Below, piece after piece: positions 18,375 through 27,528 of a DNA stretch of 64,000 nucleotides. The stretch lies in assembly GCA_963714325.1 (NCBI GenBank), contig CAVQOB010000021.1, forward strand, positions 1-64,000, given 5' to 3'. The notes under the pieces are model-generated. The model was not told the origin of the DNA and ran no database searches. It saw only the letters and a list, made by a program, of their open reading frames with translations. The stretch is from CAVQOB01 sp963714325 (GTDB lineage Bacteria; Pseudomonadota; Alphaproteobacteria; Rhizobiales; Hyphomicrobiaceae). The position numbers were made by a program, and so were the translations under genes. Position 1 is the first letter of the stretch; each line of letters starts with the position of its first letter.

Positions 18375-19781
18375 ATGCTTATTCTGCTCGGTGGATTTCT
18401 GTTGTTGATGGTGCTCGGCGTGCCGGTGGCGGTGGCGATGGTCACCGCGTCGCTCGCCTATCTGGCGGTCCATGGCGGCGCGCCGGATGTCATCGTCGCA
18501 CAGCGCATGATCGCAGGTGTTGAGAGTTTTCCGCTGTTGGCCGTGCCGTTCTTCATCCTCGCCGGCAATCTCATGAACATCGCCGGAGTGACGGGCCGCA
18601 TCTATGGCTTTGCGCTGGCGCTGGTGGGCTGGATGCGCGGCGGACTGGCGCAGGTCAACATCATCGGCTCGGTGATCTTCTCGGGCATGTCCGGCACCGC
18701 CATCGCTGACGCAGCCGGCATCGGCACCATCGAAATCAAGGCAATGAAGGAGCATGGCTACCCCATTGAGGTGGCGGTCGGCGTGACCGCGGCATCGGCG
18801 ACGCTCGGTCCGATCATTCCGCCGTCGCTGCCGTTCGTCATCTACGGCATGATGGCCAACGTCTCGATCGGTTCGCTGTTTCTCGGCGGCGTCATCCCGG
18901 GCGTCCTCATGACGCTTTTCATGATGATCACCGTTGCCGTTTTCGCGCGCATCTACGGCTGGGGCTCCGACGCCGAATTCGACATCCGTCAGATCGCGGC
19001 GGCGCTGCTCGAGGTCGTCGTCGTGTTTGCCTTCCCGGTCGGCGTGTTCGTGCTGCAGAAATTCGGCTTCTCGCAGAACGGCGCCATATTCACGAGCCTC
19101 GGTGTCGTGCTCGCTCTCGACTATTTTTTCAAATTCTCGGCCGTCATGGCGCTGATGACGCCGGTGATCCTGATCGGCGGCATGACGCTTGGATGGTTCA
19201 CGCCGACCGAGGCAGCGGTCGCAGCCGTGATGTGGTCGCTGTTCCTCGGCCTCGTGCGCTATCGATCGATGAGCATGCAGGCGCTCGCCAAGGCGACGTT
19301 TGATACCATCGAGACCACGGCGTCGGTGTTGTTCATCGTCACGGCGGCGTCGATTTTTGCCTGGCTGCTGACGGTCAGTCAGGCGGCGGCGGCGCTCTCG
19401 AACCTGATTTTCTCGATCACCGACAACAAGTATGTATTCCTGATCCTGGTCAATCTGCTGATGCTGTTCGTCGGCTGCTTCCTCGACACCATCGCGGCGA
19501 TCACCATCCTGGTGCCGATCCTGCTGCCAATCGTGCTGAAGCTCGGAATTGATCCCGTCCACTTCGGTCTGATCATGACGTTGAACCTGATGATCGGGTT
19601 GCTGCATCCGCCGTTGGGCATGGTGCTGTTCGTGCTCTCGCGCGTCGCCAAGCTCTCGGTCGAGCGGACGACGATGGCGATCCTGCCGTGGCTGGTGCCA
19701 CTGTTCGCAGCCTTGATTGCGATCACGTTTATCCCCGAGATCACGCTTTGGCTGCCGCGGACGATGGGGATGAGCAGGTAG
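18375..19781 (+). CDS. dctM: TRAP transporter large permease (DctM family)
   Basis: A 468-residue polytopic protein with twelve or more predicted helices. Recognisable DctM motifs are PLLAVPFFILAGNLM near residue 55, SGTAIADAAGIGTI, GPIIPPSLPFVIYG and, near the end, NLMIGLLHPPLGMVLFV. It carries the sodium-coupled transport pathway. Family members are usually about 430 residues. The extra length lies in the central cytoplasmic/helical part. Tight spacing places it in one operon with dctQ and uxuA. Confidence 0.93.
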   Translation: MLILLGGFLLLMVLGVPVAVAMVTASLAYLAVHGGAPDVIVAQRMIAGVESFPLLAVPFFILAGNLMNIAGVTGRIYGFALALVGWMRGGLAQVNIIGSVIFSGMSGTAIADAAGIGTIEIKAMKEHGYPIEVAVGVTAASATLGPIIPPSLPFVIYGMMANVSIGSLFLGGVIPGVLMTLFMMITVAVFARIYGWGSDAEFDIRQIAAALLEVVVVFAFPVGVFVLQKFGFSQNGAIFTSLGVVLALDYFFKFSAVMALMTPVILIGGMTLGWFTPTEAAVAAVMWSLFLGLVRYRSMSMQALAKATFDTIETTASVLFIVTAASIFAWLLTVSQAAAALSNLIFSITDNKYVFLILVNLLMLFVGCFLDTIAAITILVPILLPIVLKLGIDPVHFGLIMTLNLMIGLLHPPLGMVLFVLSRVAKLSVERTTMAILPWLVPLFAALIAITFIPEITLWLPRTMGMSR

Positions 19782-19790
19782 GAGGCGACC

Positions 19791-20990
19791 ATGGAACAGA
19801 CGTGGCGATGGTTCGGGCCTGATGATCTCGTGCGCTTGGCGCATATTTGCCAGGCGGGTGCGACGGGGATTGTCACGGCGCTGCATCACATCCCCTATGG
19901 CGTGGTGTGGAGCGTAGATGAGATCAACACGCGCAAGGCGCTGATCGAGGCGGATCGATCGCTCGGGCTGCGCTGGAGCGTCGTCGAGAGCCTGCCGATC
20001 CACGAGCGGGTCAAGCTCGGCGAAGGCGACCTCACTGAGATCTTCGACAACTACCGCAAGTCGCTCCGCAATCTCGCGGCCTGTGGCATCACAACGATCT
20101 GCTACAACTTCATGCCGATCCTCGACTGGACGCGCACCGATTTGGCCTGGCCGCTGCCCGGTGGCGGGACCGCGCTGAAGTTCGATGCGGTGAAGTATTG
20201 CGCCTTTGACTGCTTCATGGTGGCGCGTGATGGCGCTGAGCGGGACCATGCGCCGGAGCTGGTGGCGCGTGCACGAGCCTGGTTCAATGCCGCCTCCGAC
20301 TCCGATAAGGCAACGCTACTGGCCAACGTCAACGCAGGCTTGCCCGGCGCCTATGACCGCTACGACATCCCCAACCTTCGTGCCATGCTGGCGCGGTACA
20401 AGGGCATCGATCGCGATACCTTGCGGGCCAATTATGCGCGGTTCCTGCGCGAGATCATCCCAACCGCCGAACAAGTGGGAATTCGTATGGCCGTCCACCC
20501 CGACGATCCGCCGCGTCCGCTGTTCGGATTGCCGCGCATCGTCTCCAGCGGCGACGATCTCGAATTTATTGTTGGCACTGTGCCGTCATCGGCCAACGGT
20601 GTGACGTTCTGCACGGGCTCGCTCGGCGCCGGCGCACACAACGACGTATCGGCGTTGGCCGAACGCTTCGCGCGCCACATCCATTTTGCGCATTTGCGCA
20701 ACACGTCTCGGGAAGTGGATGGATCGTTCATGGAAGCCGAGCACCTCGGCGGCGATACCGGCATGGTCGCCGTGATCCGCACGTTGCTGCGCGAACAAAA
20801 GCGCCGCCTCGACGCTGGTGAAGCCCGCTGGCGGATTCCATTGCGGCCGGATCACGGGCATGAGCTGCTCGACGACGTTGGCCGCAAGACGCATCCGGGA
20901 TACCCCGCGATCGGGCGGCTGCGTGGTCTCGCCGAAATCCGCGGCGTCATGACGGCCCTGAGCGCGGTCGAGAACCTGCCGCTGCGGTGA
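19791..20990 (+). CDS. uxuA: Mannonate dehydratase
   Basis: A 399-residue TIM-barrel enzyme that dehydrates D-mannonate to 2-keto-3-deoxygluconate. Family features are WRWFGPDD at the N-terminus, GATGIVTALHH, WSVVESLPIHE, CYNFMPILDWTRTD, MAVHPDDPP and the metal-site CTGSLG and HFAHLRN segments. It completes the route from fructuronate (via UxuB) to 2-keto-3-deoxygluconate. The following kinase and aldolase (KdgK, KdgA) and the uronate isomerase (UxaC) are not in the window. The start follows TAGGAGG, ten bases after dctM. Confidence 0.95.
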   Translation: MEQTWRWFGPDDLVRLAHICQAGATGIVTALHHIPYGVVWSVDEINTRKALIEADRSLGLRWSVVESLPIHERVKLGEGDLTEIFDNYRKSLRNLAACGITTICYNFMPILDWTRTDLAWPLPGGGTALKFDAVKYCAFDCFMVARDGAERDHAPELVARARAWFNAASDSDKATLLANVNAGLPGAYDRYDIPNLRAMLARYKGIDRDTLRANYARFLREIIPTAEQVGIRMAVHPDDPPRPLFGLPRIVSSGDDLEFIVGTVPSSANGVTFCTGSLGAGAHNDVSALAERFARHIHFAHLRNTSREVDGSFMEAEHLGGDTGMVAVIRTLLREQKRRLDAGEARWRIPLRPDHGHELLDDVGRKTHPGYPAIGRLRGLAEIRGVMTALSAVENLPLR

Positions 20991-21106
20991 TTGCCGCCGC
21001 GTCTGCACAGCCATTGTCCGACGCCGCACGCGCGACGCCGCGACCATTGACCCTTTGGCCTGATGTGGCCATGGTTCCCGACTCGCAGCGGGAGTGCAGC
21101 ACACCC

Positions 21107-22480
21107 ATGGCCAAGCCTGGAAAATCACAATTCGTCTGCCAGAACTGCGGCGATAGCGCGCAGCGCTGGGTTGGCAAGTGCCCGGGATGTGGCGAGTGGA
21201 ACACGCTCGTCGAGGAAGCCGACGCGACGCCGCCACCGGGCTCCGGCATGACAAAGGCCAGCAAGGGCCGGGCGGTGGCGCTCGAAAGCCTCAAAGGGCA
21301 GACGCAACAGGCGCCACGCATGCCAACCGGCATGGACGAATTGGATCGCGTCACCGGCGGCGGCATTGTGCATGGCTCGGCGCTGTTGATCGGTGGTGAA
21401 CCCGGCATCGGCAAATCGACGCTGCTGCTGCAGTTGACCGCGGCACTCGCCAATGCCGGCCGTCGCGCGCTCTACTTCACCGGCGAAGAATCGGTGACGC
21501 AAGTGCGCCTGCGCGCCGAACGGCTTGGTCTTGCCAATGCGCCGGTGGCACTCGCGTCTGAGACCAATCTGTCGAACATCCTGGCAACGCTCGGCGAAGA
21601 AAAGCGTGTCGATCTGGTCGTCGTCGATTCGATCCAGACCTTATGGGCCGATGCGCTCGACGCAGCACCCGGCACCGTCAGTCAGGTGCGCGCCGCGACG
21701 CAGTCGTTGATCCGCTACGCCAAGACGCGCGGCACGGCGCTGCTGCTGGTTGGCCACGTCACCAAGGAGGGCAACATCGCCGGCCCCAAGGTGATCGAGC
21801 ACATGGTCGACACGGTGCTCTATTTCGAGGGCGATCGCGGGCATCCCTTCCGCATCCTGCGCAGCGTCAAGAACCGCTTCGGTGCGACCGACGAGATCGG
21901 CGTCTTCGAGATGGCACAGGAGGGCTTGCGCCAAGTCGCCAACCCCTCGGAGCTGTTCCTCGGCGACCGCGATTCGTCGTCGCCCGGGTCCGCGGTCTTT
22001 GCCGGCGTCGAAGGAACTCGCCCGCTGCTGGTCGAGATTCAAGCGCTGGTGGCACCGACGTCGTTCGGGACACCCCGCCGCGCGGTGGTCGGCTGGGACG
22101 CCAATCGGCTGTCGATGATCCTGGCCGTGCTGGATGCGCGCTGTGGCGTGTCATTTGGGCAACATGACGTGTATCTCAACGTCGCCGGCGGGCTCAAGAT
22201 CAGCGAACCGGCGGCCGATCTCGCCGCCGCCGCCGCCCTGCTCTCGTCACGATCCAATGTTGCTCTGGCGCCAGACAATGTCTATTTCGGGGAGATCAGC
22301 TTGTCCGGTGCGTTACGCCCTGCGGGCCACATGACCACCCGCCTCAAGGAGGCGCAGAAGCTCGGCTTCAAGCAGGCGGTCATCCCGTCGGCTGGCGAGA
22401 TCGAGGGCAGCGGGTTCAAGCTCAAGCTCGAACGCCACAGCCAATTGACAACGCTCGCACAGCGGTTGACGACACCTTGA
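21107..22480 (+). CDS. radA: DNA repair protein RadA/Sms
   Basis: A 457-residue RecA-like ATPase that helps process recombination intermediates and drives branch migration. It has a four-cysteine zinc finger (Cys11, Cys14, Cys25, Cys28), Walker A GGEPGIGKST, the RadA-specific KNRFG motif (SVKNRFGATDEIGVF) and a C-terminal Lon-protease-like domain (AVVGWDANRL...LNVAGGLKISEPAADLA). The length matches E. coli RadA. The ATG at 21107 is chosen because it begins at the zinc finger. The open frame upstream to 20987 overlaps uxuA and has no family resemblance. Confidence 0.96.
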   Translation: MAKPGKSQFVCQNCGDSAQRWVGKCPGCGEWNTLVEEADATPPPGSGMTKASKGRAVALESLKGQTQQAPRMPTGMDELDRVTGGGIVHGSALLIGGEPGIGKSTLLLQLTAALANAGRRALYFTGEESVTQVRLRAERLGLANAPVALASETNLSNILATLGEEKRVDLVVVDSIQTLWADALDAAPGTVSQVRAATQSLIRYAKTRGTALLLVGHVTKEGNIAGPKVIEHMVDTVLYFEGDRGHPFRILRSVKNRFGATDEIGVFEMAQEGLRQVANPSELFLGDRDSSSPGSAVFAGVEGTRPLLVEIQALVAPTSFGTPRRAVVGWDANRLSMILAVLDARCGVSFGQHDVYLNVAGGLKISEPAADLAAAAALLSSRSNVALAPDNVYFGEISLSGALRPAGHMTTRLKEAQKLGFKQAVIPSAGEIEGSGFKLKLERHSQLTTLAQRLTTP

Positions 22481-22639
22481 ACCGAAACGCTGATGGCGCT
22501 TTCCATGCCCTGTGCTTGCCACTTACTGTCGACAAGACCAACAGCGGAGCCGGATACGGCACCGGAATCATGCTATCGCGCCGTGACGAAAACTGAGACG
22601 TCGCTCCCCCGCCGGTAAAACCTTAGGACGCTTCTCCCC

Positions 22640-23194
22640 ATGCTTGGTCCATTGTCGTATGTCGATGTGGTGCTGATCGCACTGGCCCTGATATCCGGGC
22701 TGCTCGCCATGTATCGTGGGCTGTCGCGCGAGGTGCTGTCGATCGTGTCGTGGATCGCGGCGGTGGCGGCGGCCTTGTATTTCGTGTTCGCGCACGAGCC
22801 ACTCGCCCAGCAGATCGCGCAGCAGTCCGGCATCGGCCAGGTCAAGATCGTCCAGATCGGCGTCGCCGGGTTGATCTTCTTACTGGTGCTGATTCTCGTG
22901 CATTTCATGACCGGTCGCGTCTCGGACCTGATTCTTGACAGCCAAGTCGGCGTCATCGATCGGTCGCTGGGTCTCGCCTTCGGCGTGCTCAGGGCCTATG
23001 TGATCGTTCTGCTGGTCTACATGGGCTATACCTATTTCTATAATGATCCCAAGGCACAGCATGCCTTCGTCACGCAGTCGCTCTCGCGGCCATTGTTGGA
23101 CAGCGGCCGGCAGGCCTTGCAGCCGTCGTTCCTCTGGCTTGCTGAGAAATTGTCGCAAATGATGGCCAAGGAACCACGGCCAACCGCTGGCTGA
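22640..23194 (+). CDS. cvpA: CvpA family membrane protein
   Basis: A 184-residue inner-membrane protein with four predicted helices and the CvpA pattern: YVDVVLIALALISGLLAMYRGLSREVLSIVSWI, later GVIDRSLGLAFGVLRAYVIVLLVY. CvpA is linked to colicin V production and, in several bacteria, to envelope-stress tolerance. Its biochemical role is unresolved. It sits directly upstream of purF, the classical arrangement. Confidence 0.92.
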   Translation: MLGPLSYVDVVLIALALISGLLAMYRGLSREVLSIVSWIAAVAAALYFVFAHEPLAQQIAQQSGIGQVKIVQIGVAGLIFLLVLILVHFMTGRVSDLILDSQVGVIDRSLGLAFGVLRAYVIVLLVYMGYTYFYNDPKAQHAFVTQSLSRPLLDSGRQALQPSFLWLAEKLSQMMAKEPRPTAG

Positions 23195-23371
23195 ACGGCG
23201 TTCGTGATGGTGGATTTAAGTCGCTATTGAGGATGTCGCAGACAAGGCGTCCGTCGCAGTGGCGGGCCACCTCGGCTTGGACTATATGACGGTCATCTGA
23301 CAGTGCGATATGGAGTCGGGCAGGCGGCGGCAAAGCGCAAGCTTAGTGCGTCGTCGCACAGCGAGGCGGCA

Positions 23372-24862
23372 ATGGCAGCGGGGCACGACAACATGAGCGA
23401 TGCGAGCGACGCGCAGGGGCTGCCCTTTGAGGACGACCGCCTGCACGAGGAGTGCGGCGTGTTCGGCGTCTTTGGCCATCCCGAAGCTGCCGCATTGACG
23501 GCACTCGGATTGCACGCCCTCCAGCATCGCGGCCAGGAAGGTTGCGGCATCGTCACGACCGATGGCTCCAGCTTCAATCAGGAGCGCCGTCTCGGCCTCG
23601 TCGGCGACAACTTCAACAAAGCCGATGTGATCCGGAAATTAACCGGCCATATCGCCGTTGGCCATAACCGCTACTCGACAACCGGCGAAGTGGCGTTGCG
23701 CAATGTGCAGCCGTTCTTCGCCGACCTGGACAGTTGTGGTTTCGCGCTCGGCCACAACGGCAATCTGACCAATGCGCGCACGCTGCGCCAGGAACTCATC
23801 TCGTCTGGCGCAATGTTCCACGCCACCTCCGACACTGAAGTTGTGCTGCATCTGGTCGCCCGTTCGCGCAAGCGCCGCATGGTCGAGCGGTTGATCGATG
23901 CGCTGCTCCAGATCGAAGGCGCCTATGCGTTTGTTGCGATGACGAACGATATGCTGATCGGCGCGCGCGATCCCGTCGGCATCCGCCCGCTGGTGCTCGG
24001 CCGCCTCGGCGACGCCTATGTGCTGGCGTCGGAGACCTGCGCACTCGATATCGTCGGCGCGACCTTCGTGCGCGAGATCGAGAACGGCGAGATCGTCACC
24101 ATCACGAAGTCAGGTGTCGAAAGCCATCGCCCATTCCCGAAGCGCCCGGCGCGGCCCTGTATCTTCGAGTACGTCTACTTCTCCCGGCCCGACAGTGTCG
24201 TCGGTGGCCGGCAGGTCTACGACGTGCGCAAGCGCATGGGCTCGGTGCTGGCTAACGAGAGCCCGGCACCCGCCGATGTCATCGTTCCGATCCCGGACTC
24301 CGGCGTCCCCGCAGCGATCGGTTATTCGCAAGCGAGCGGCATCCCGTTCGAGCTTGGCATCATCCGCAATCACTACGTCGGCCGCACCTTCATCGAGCCG
24401 GAGCAGCGCATTCGCCAACTCGGTGTGAAACTCAAGCACTCGGCCAATGGTTCGACCGTTCGTGGCAATCGCATAGTCCTGATCGACGACAGCGTGGTGC
24501 GCGGCACGACCTCGAAGAAGATCGTCTCGATGATGTTCGAAGCGGGCGCACGCGAAGTGCACATGCGGATCTCGTCACCGCCGATCCTGCATCCGGATTT
24601 CTACGGCATCGACACGCCACGCGTGAAGGATCTGCTCGCCGCCAATATGACGCTTGAGGAGATGCGCGAATTCATGGGGGCAACCAGCCTCGCGTTCCTG
24701 TCGGTCGATGGTCTTTACCGCGCCATGGGCTATGACGGCCGTGACGCCCGCGCCCCTGAATTCACCGACCATTGCTTCACCGGCGACTATCCGACCCGGC
24801 TGGTCGATCAGCTTGGCCCGGCTGGAATGGCACAGCTATCGCTGCTGTCCGAGGTCCGTTAA
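23372..24862 (+). CDS. purF: Amidophosphoribosyltransferase
   Basis: About 496 residues. It catalyses the first committed step of purine synthesis (PRPP plus glutamine to phosphoribosylamine). The N-terminal class-II glutamine amidotransferase domain begins EECGVFGVFGHPEA, with the cysteine exposed after propeptide cleavage, followed by ALQHRGQEGCGI and GHNRYSTTG. The C-terminal PRTase domain has VIVPIPDSGVPAA and the PRPP loop IVLIDDSVVRGTTSK. ATG 23372 has GAGG a few bases upstream. ATG 23393 is an alternative. An upstream GTG (23303) is less likely. Confidence 0.95.
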   Translation: MAAGHDNMSDASDAQGLPFEDDRLHEECGVFGVFGHPEAAALTALGLHALQHRGQEGCGIVTTDGSSFNQERRLGLVGDNFNKADVIRKLTGHIAVGHNRYSTTGEVALRNVQPFFADLDSCGFALGHNGNLTNARTLRQELISSGAMFHATSDTEVVLHLVARSRKRRMVERLIDALLQIEGAYAFVAMTNDMLIGARDPVGIRPLVLGRLGDAYVLASETCALDIVGATFVREIENGEIVTITKSGVESHRPFPKRPARPCIFEYVYFSRPDSVVGGRQVYDVRKRMGSVLANESPAPADVIVPIPDSGVPAAIGYSQASGIPFELGIIRNHYVGRTFIEPEQRIRQLGVKLKHSANGSTVRGNRIVLIDDSVVRGTTSKKIVSMMFEAGAREVHMRISSPPILHPDFYGIDTPRVKDLLAANMTLEEMREFMGATSLAFLSVDGLYRAMGYDGRDARAPEFTDHCFTGDYPTRLVDQLGPAGMAQLSLLSEVR

Positions 24863-25085
24863 CTGCGGCGATCAGGGCCGGTCCGTCACTGCCTTTTGCG
24901 CCCGAGTGATGCAGCAAAACAGCCGTTTGGTTGTTGTTGCACATATCGCTATTATCTGTGTTTCCATGATCCTCGCGCCGACACAGTTGCGGCGCGATAT
25001 GAATGGCACGGGCAGCAAGACCATCACCGCCGACAGCGCTATGGCGGCGGCGCTGATGACCCGTCGAAAGTCCAGAGGTTTCCCC

Positions 25086-26180
25086 ATGCCGATCGTACTC
25101 CAACGCCTTGCGCCGCAACACTGGGCGCCCAAGCCACCCGCGCAAGTCTATCGACGCAGTGCCGTCCTGGCCGGCTTCGCGATCGTCCTCGCTGGCATGC
25201 CGGGCACACTCCTGGCGCAGCAGCCAGCGCCGGGCGTTTCGATCAACACGGGTGGCGAAACCGGCGCCTATCACTCGGCCTTCTGCCCGGTGCTCGCTGC
25301 CCGCATGAAGGAGGGTGGCGTCAACGCGCGCTGTGTCCCTTCCCGCGGCACCCGCGAAAATCTCGAGCGCGTGCTCGCTGATCCGGGCCAGTTCGGCTAT
25401 GGACAGCTCGACGTCTTCGCTTTGGAAAGCAGTTTGCTGAGCGCCCGCAATTCCTTCCAGATCCTGCGTCAGGACGACGCGCGAGAATGTCTCTTCGCCG
25501 TCACCCGCAACCGCAGCATCACCTCGTTCGGCGCGCTTTCGATGTTCGCAAAGAACATGGCGGTCTTTTTGCCGCCGAAAGAATCCGGCAGTGCCGGCAC
25601 CTACCAGTTCCTCAGCACCGTCGACGATGACGGCCTCGGCCGCGCCAAGGCCGTTGCTTACGCGACCAGTGTCGATGAAGCCATCAAGCAGGCGCTCGCC
25701 AATGATGACGGCGTAGCCTTCTTTGTGCAGTTTCCTGACGCCAGCAATGAGCGTTTTCAAGCCATCAAGCGGCTCGGTGGGCATCTCGTGCCGGTCATCG
25801 ATCGCGATATCCTGCGCCAGGAGGTGGCGGGTCGCCAAGTCTACTTTGCCGAAGAAACCGAAATCGACAACCCGAGCTTCGTCTCGGACGGCGGTAAACT
25901 CACTACCGCTTGCACGCCTCTGGTCGTTTTCTCCGGCACGTCCGACCGCCTCGCCAATGACGACGCCCGTCGCGCGCATGACGCGACCGCGACCGCCGTC
26001 AAGTTGATGCGGCACGAGAACCTAACCCCGCGCGAGCCGAACCTGCAGCGGATCGCGCGGCGTTCGCGCGAGTTGTCTAGCGCAGCGCTCGATCGCCTGA
26101 CCCGCACATCGGAATTGGCGCGCGCGCGTGCGAAGCCATTTCTCGATTGGGTCATCGAGCGTGCGGCGCCCAGGATTTAA
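25086..26180 (+). CDS. Orphan TAXI-type periplasmic solute-binding protein
   Basis: A 364-residue exported protein with a signal segment (about residues 20-43: AGFAIVLAGMPGTLLAQQ). The mature start INTGGETGAYHSAFCPVLAARM matches the TAXI family of TRAP-associated receptors, whose motif is GTGGxTGxYxP, as does the later SRGTRENLERVLADPGQFGYGQLDVFAL. No TRAP membrane subunits adjoin it, unlike most TAXI genes. It could work with a distant permease or as a sensor. ATG 25086 has AGAGG eight bases upstream. The frame extends much further up, into purF, without support. Confidence 0.7.
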   Translation: MPIVLQRLAPQHWAPKPPAQVYRRSAVLAGFAIVLAGMPGTLLAQQPAPGVSINTGGETGAYHSAFCPVLAARMKEGGVNARCVPSRGTRENLERVLADPGQFGYGQLDVFALESSLLSARNSFQILRQDDARECLFAVTRNRSITSFGALSMFAKNMAVFLPPKESGSAGTYQFLSTVDDDGLGRAKAVAYATSVDEAIKQALANDDGVAFFVQFPDASNERFQAIKRLGGHLVPVIDRDILRQEVAGRQVYFAEETEIDNPSFVSDGGKLTTACTPLVVFSGTSDRLANDDARRAHDATATAVKLMRHENLTPREPNLQRIARRSRELSSAALDRLTRTSELARARAKPFLDWVIERAAPRI

Positions 26181-26191
26181 GAACGCGAGCG

Positions 26192-26211
26192 CGACCGCAG
26201 CGCTGCGGTCG
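26192..26211. terminator. Perfect 20-base palindrome after the TAXI gene
   Basis: CGACCGCAGC-GCTGCGGTCG is perfectly self-complementary and starts 11 bases after the stop codon. It could form a strong stem but has no following T-run, so Rho-independent termination is uncertain. Confidence 0.45.
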
Positions 26212-26493
26212 TGCCGACCGCCATGCCAGCACCGTGTTTCTCTACCGTTGCGTTCGGAGCGTTTGCGATCGGGAATTCCGCCCATGGATCGCTGCGGCAT
26301 GGGTCTCGATGCGGTGGTTGGAATGGCCCCGAAGTTCTCCCCGCAATTCGCCGGGAATCAAAGGCTAAATTCCCTTGCCAGTCCATGGCACGGGTGTTAC
26401 ACGAGCCCTCGTTGGGGCCTCTGCGGGCCCCGTTTGCCGCCAACGGGCGCTTTGGAATCCCAGCGATTCCGACAGCGCGGATCCGGCATCGGC
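26212..26493. other. Intergenic region upstream of tRNA-Lys
   Basis: No gene or repeat is recognised between the palindrome and the tRNA. It presumably holds the tRNA promoter. Confidence 0.4.
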
Positions 26494-26569
26494 GGGTGAT
26501 TAGCTCAGTTGGTAGAGCAGGTGACTCTTAATCACCGGGTCGTAGGTTCGAATCCTACATCACCCACCA
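26494..26569 (+). tRNA. tRNA-Lys (anticodon CTT)
   Basis: A 76-base cloverleaf. Acceptor GGGTGAT pairs with ATCACCC. The D arm is GCTC-AGTTGGTA-GAGC. The anticodon stem GGTGA/TCACC has loop CTCTTAA with anticodon CTT. The T arm is GTAGG-TTCGAAT-CCTAC. The discriminator is A and CCA is encoded. The 36 bases at 26527-26562, from the anticodon to near the 3' end, recur with two mismatches at 35558-35593. Confidence 0.97.
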
Positions 26570-26817
26570 TTTTCTTCGAGGACTTAGGCGAATCTCGGAA
26601 GCACGCGAAGCGCGCGTGTGAGAGTTTTGCGGGAGGCGCAATGCAACGCCCCATTCAGCAGGACAGGTTCCGGCTTTGCACCATCACGCCCGGTAATCTG
26701 TTCAGCTGCTTCCAACAGTCTCGATAACGCGACGGTCGCATAGTGCGTCGTGAACCGGCCGGAGCTGTGCCACCGGTGAGGACGCAGGCCCCGCACTCGG
26801 CACGACTGAAATCGTTG
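26570..26817. other. Leading edge of the putative island, no gene seen
   Basis: About 250 bases between the tRNA and the first RpoE-type promoter. Short frames here match no family, and no integrase or its remnant is visible. Confidence 0.4.
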
Positions 26818-26847
26818 TGATCCGCTGAGCCGCGACGACCGTTAACC
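26818..26847 (+). promoter_or_regulatory. RpoE(ECF11)-type promoter of the fasciclin-tspO unit
   Basis: TGATCC (26818-26823), 18 bases, then TTAACC (26842-26847). The known Rhodobacter RpoE promoter is TGATCC-N18-TAAGA. The -35 is exact. The -10 matches less well, or needs a 19-base spacer to read TAACC. Confidence 0.55.
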
Positions 26848-26934
26848 TTTCACTCGACCACAGGGTTGATGCGCAATCGGATGCCTTTGGGGCTCGCTCG
26901 CGCTCCCGGACCTCGGATTCAAGGAAAACCCCAA

Positions 26935-27465
26935 ATGCTTGGACTGAAACCGTTGACTGCAGCGCTTAGCCTTGCGGCTTGTCTGTTCGCGACCGCCGCC
27001 CCGGCCCGCGCGGCTGACGATATCGTCGACACTGCCGTCAAGGCCGGGTCATTCAACACGCTCGTTGCCGCAGTCAAGGCAGCCGGGCTCGTCGAAACAC
27101 TCAAAAGCAAGGGTCCGTTCACGGTGTTCGCACCGACCGACGCGGCGTTCGCTAAATTGCCGGCGGAAACACTGCAGTCGCTCTTGAAGCCAGAGAACAA
27201 GAAGCAACTTGCTGCAATCCTGACCTACCACGTCGTTGGCGGAAAATATGATGCCGCCCGCATCACCAGTGCGAAGGCCAAGCAATTCGGACTCAAATCC
27301 GTACAGGGCGCCAACATTGCAGTCGATCTGAGAAGCGGCGTGAAGGTTTCCCGCGCTAACGTCGTCAAGACGGACATCGTCACTTCGAACGGTGTCATCC
27401 ATGTTATCGACTCGGTCATGTTGCCGCCGAAGACGACAGCGCAGTCATCGGCGAAGGGTCATTGA
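26935..27465 (+). CDS. Secreted fasciclin-domain protein
   Basis: A 176-residue exported protein. The signal peptide ends at ARAADD (about residue 24). A single FAS1 domain follows, with VETLKSKGPFTVFAPTDAAFAKLP, the H1-like motif LTYHVVGG and the terminal VIHVIDSVMLPP. FAS1 proteins mediate adhesion or act in periplasmic/surface stress responses. The molecular function here is unknown. Start ATG 26935 has AAGGAAAA ten bases upstream. It lies just after an RpoE-type promoter, so it probably belongs to the RpoE-ChrR regulon together with tspO. Confidence 0.9.
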   Translation: MLGLKPLTAALSLAACLFATAAPARAADDIVDTAVKAGSFNTLVAAVKAAGLVETLKSKGPFTVFAPTDAAFAKLPAETLQSLLKPENKKQLAAILTYHVVGGKYDAARITSAKAKQFGLKSVQGANIAVDLRSGVKVSRANVVKTDIVTSNGVIHVIDSVMLPPKTTAQSSAKGH

Positions 27466-27528
27466 CGCATGGTCGACAAGAGCCGCGCCGAAGTGCAGGA
27501 CAGACGGACTCTGCTTGGGGAATAGCCG

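Noticed and set aside
17763..20249. 828-residue open frame on the minus strand
   Set aside because: It lies opposite dctQ, dctM and uxuA. The composition (His/Asp/Arg-rich) is typical of an antisense shadow.
23195..23371. Purine riboswitch before purF
   Set aside because: No conserved purine-aptamer core could be recognised in the short cvpA-purF gap, and the class is rare in alphaproteobacteria.
24777..26015. 412-residue minus-strand frame
   Set aside because: It is opposite the TAXI-type gene. The amino-acid pattern is that of a GC-rich shadow.
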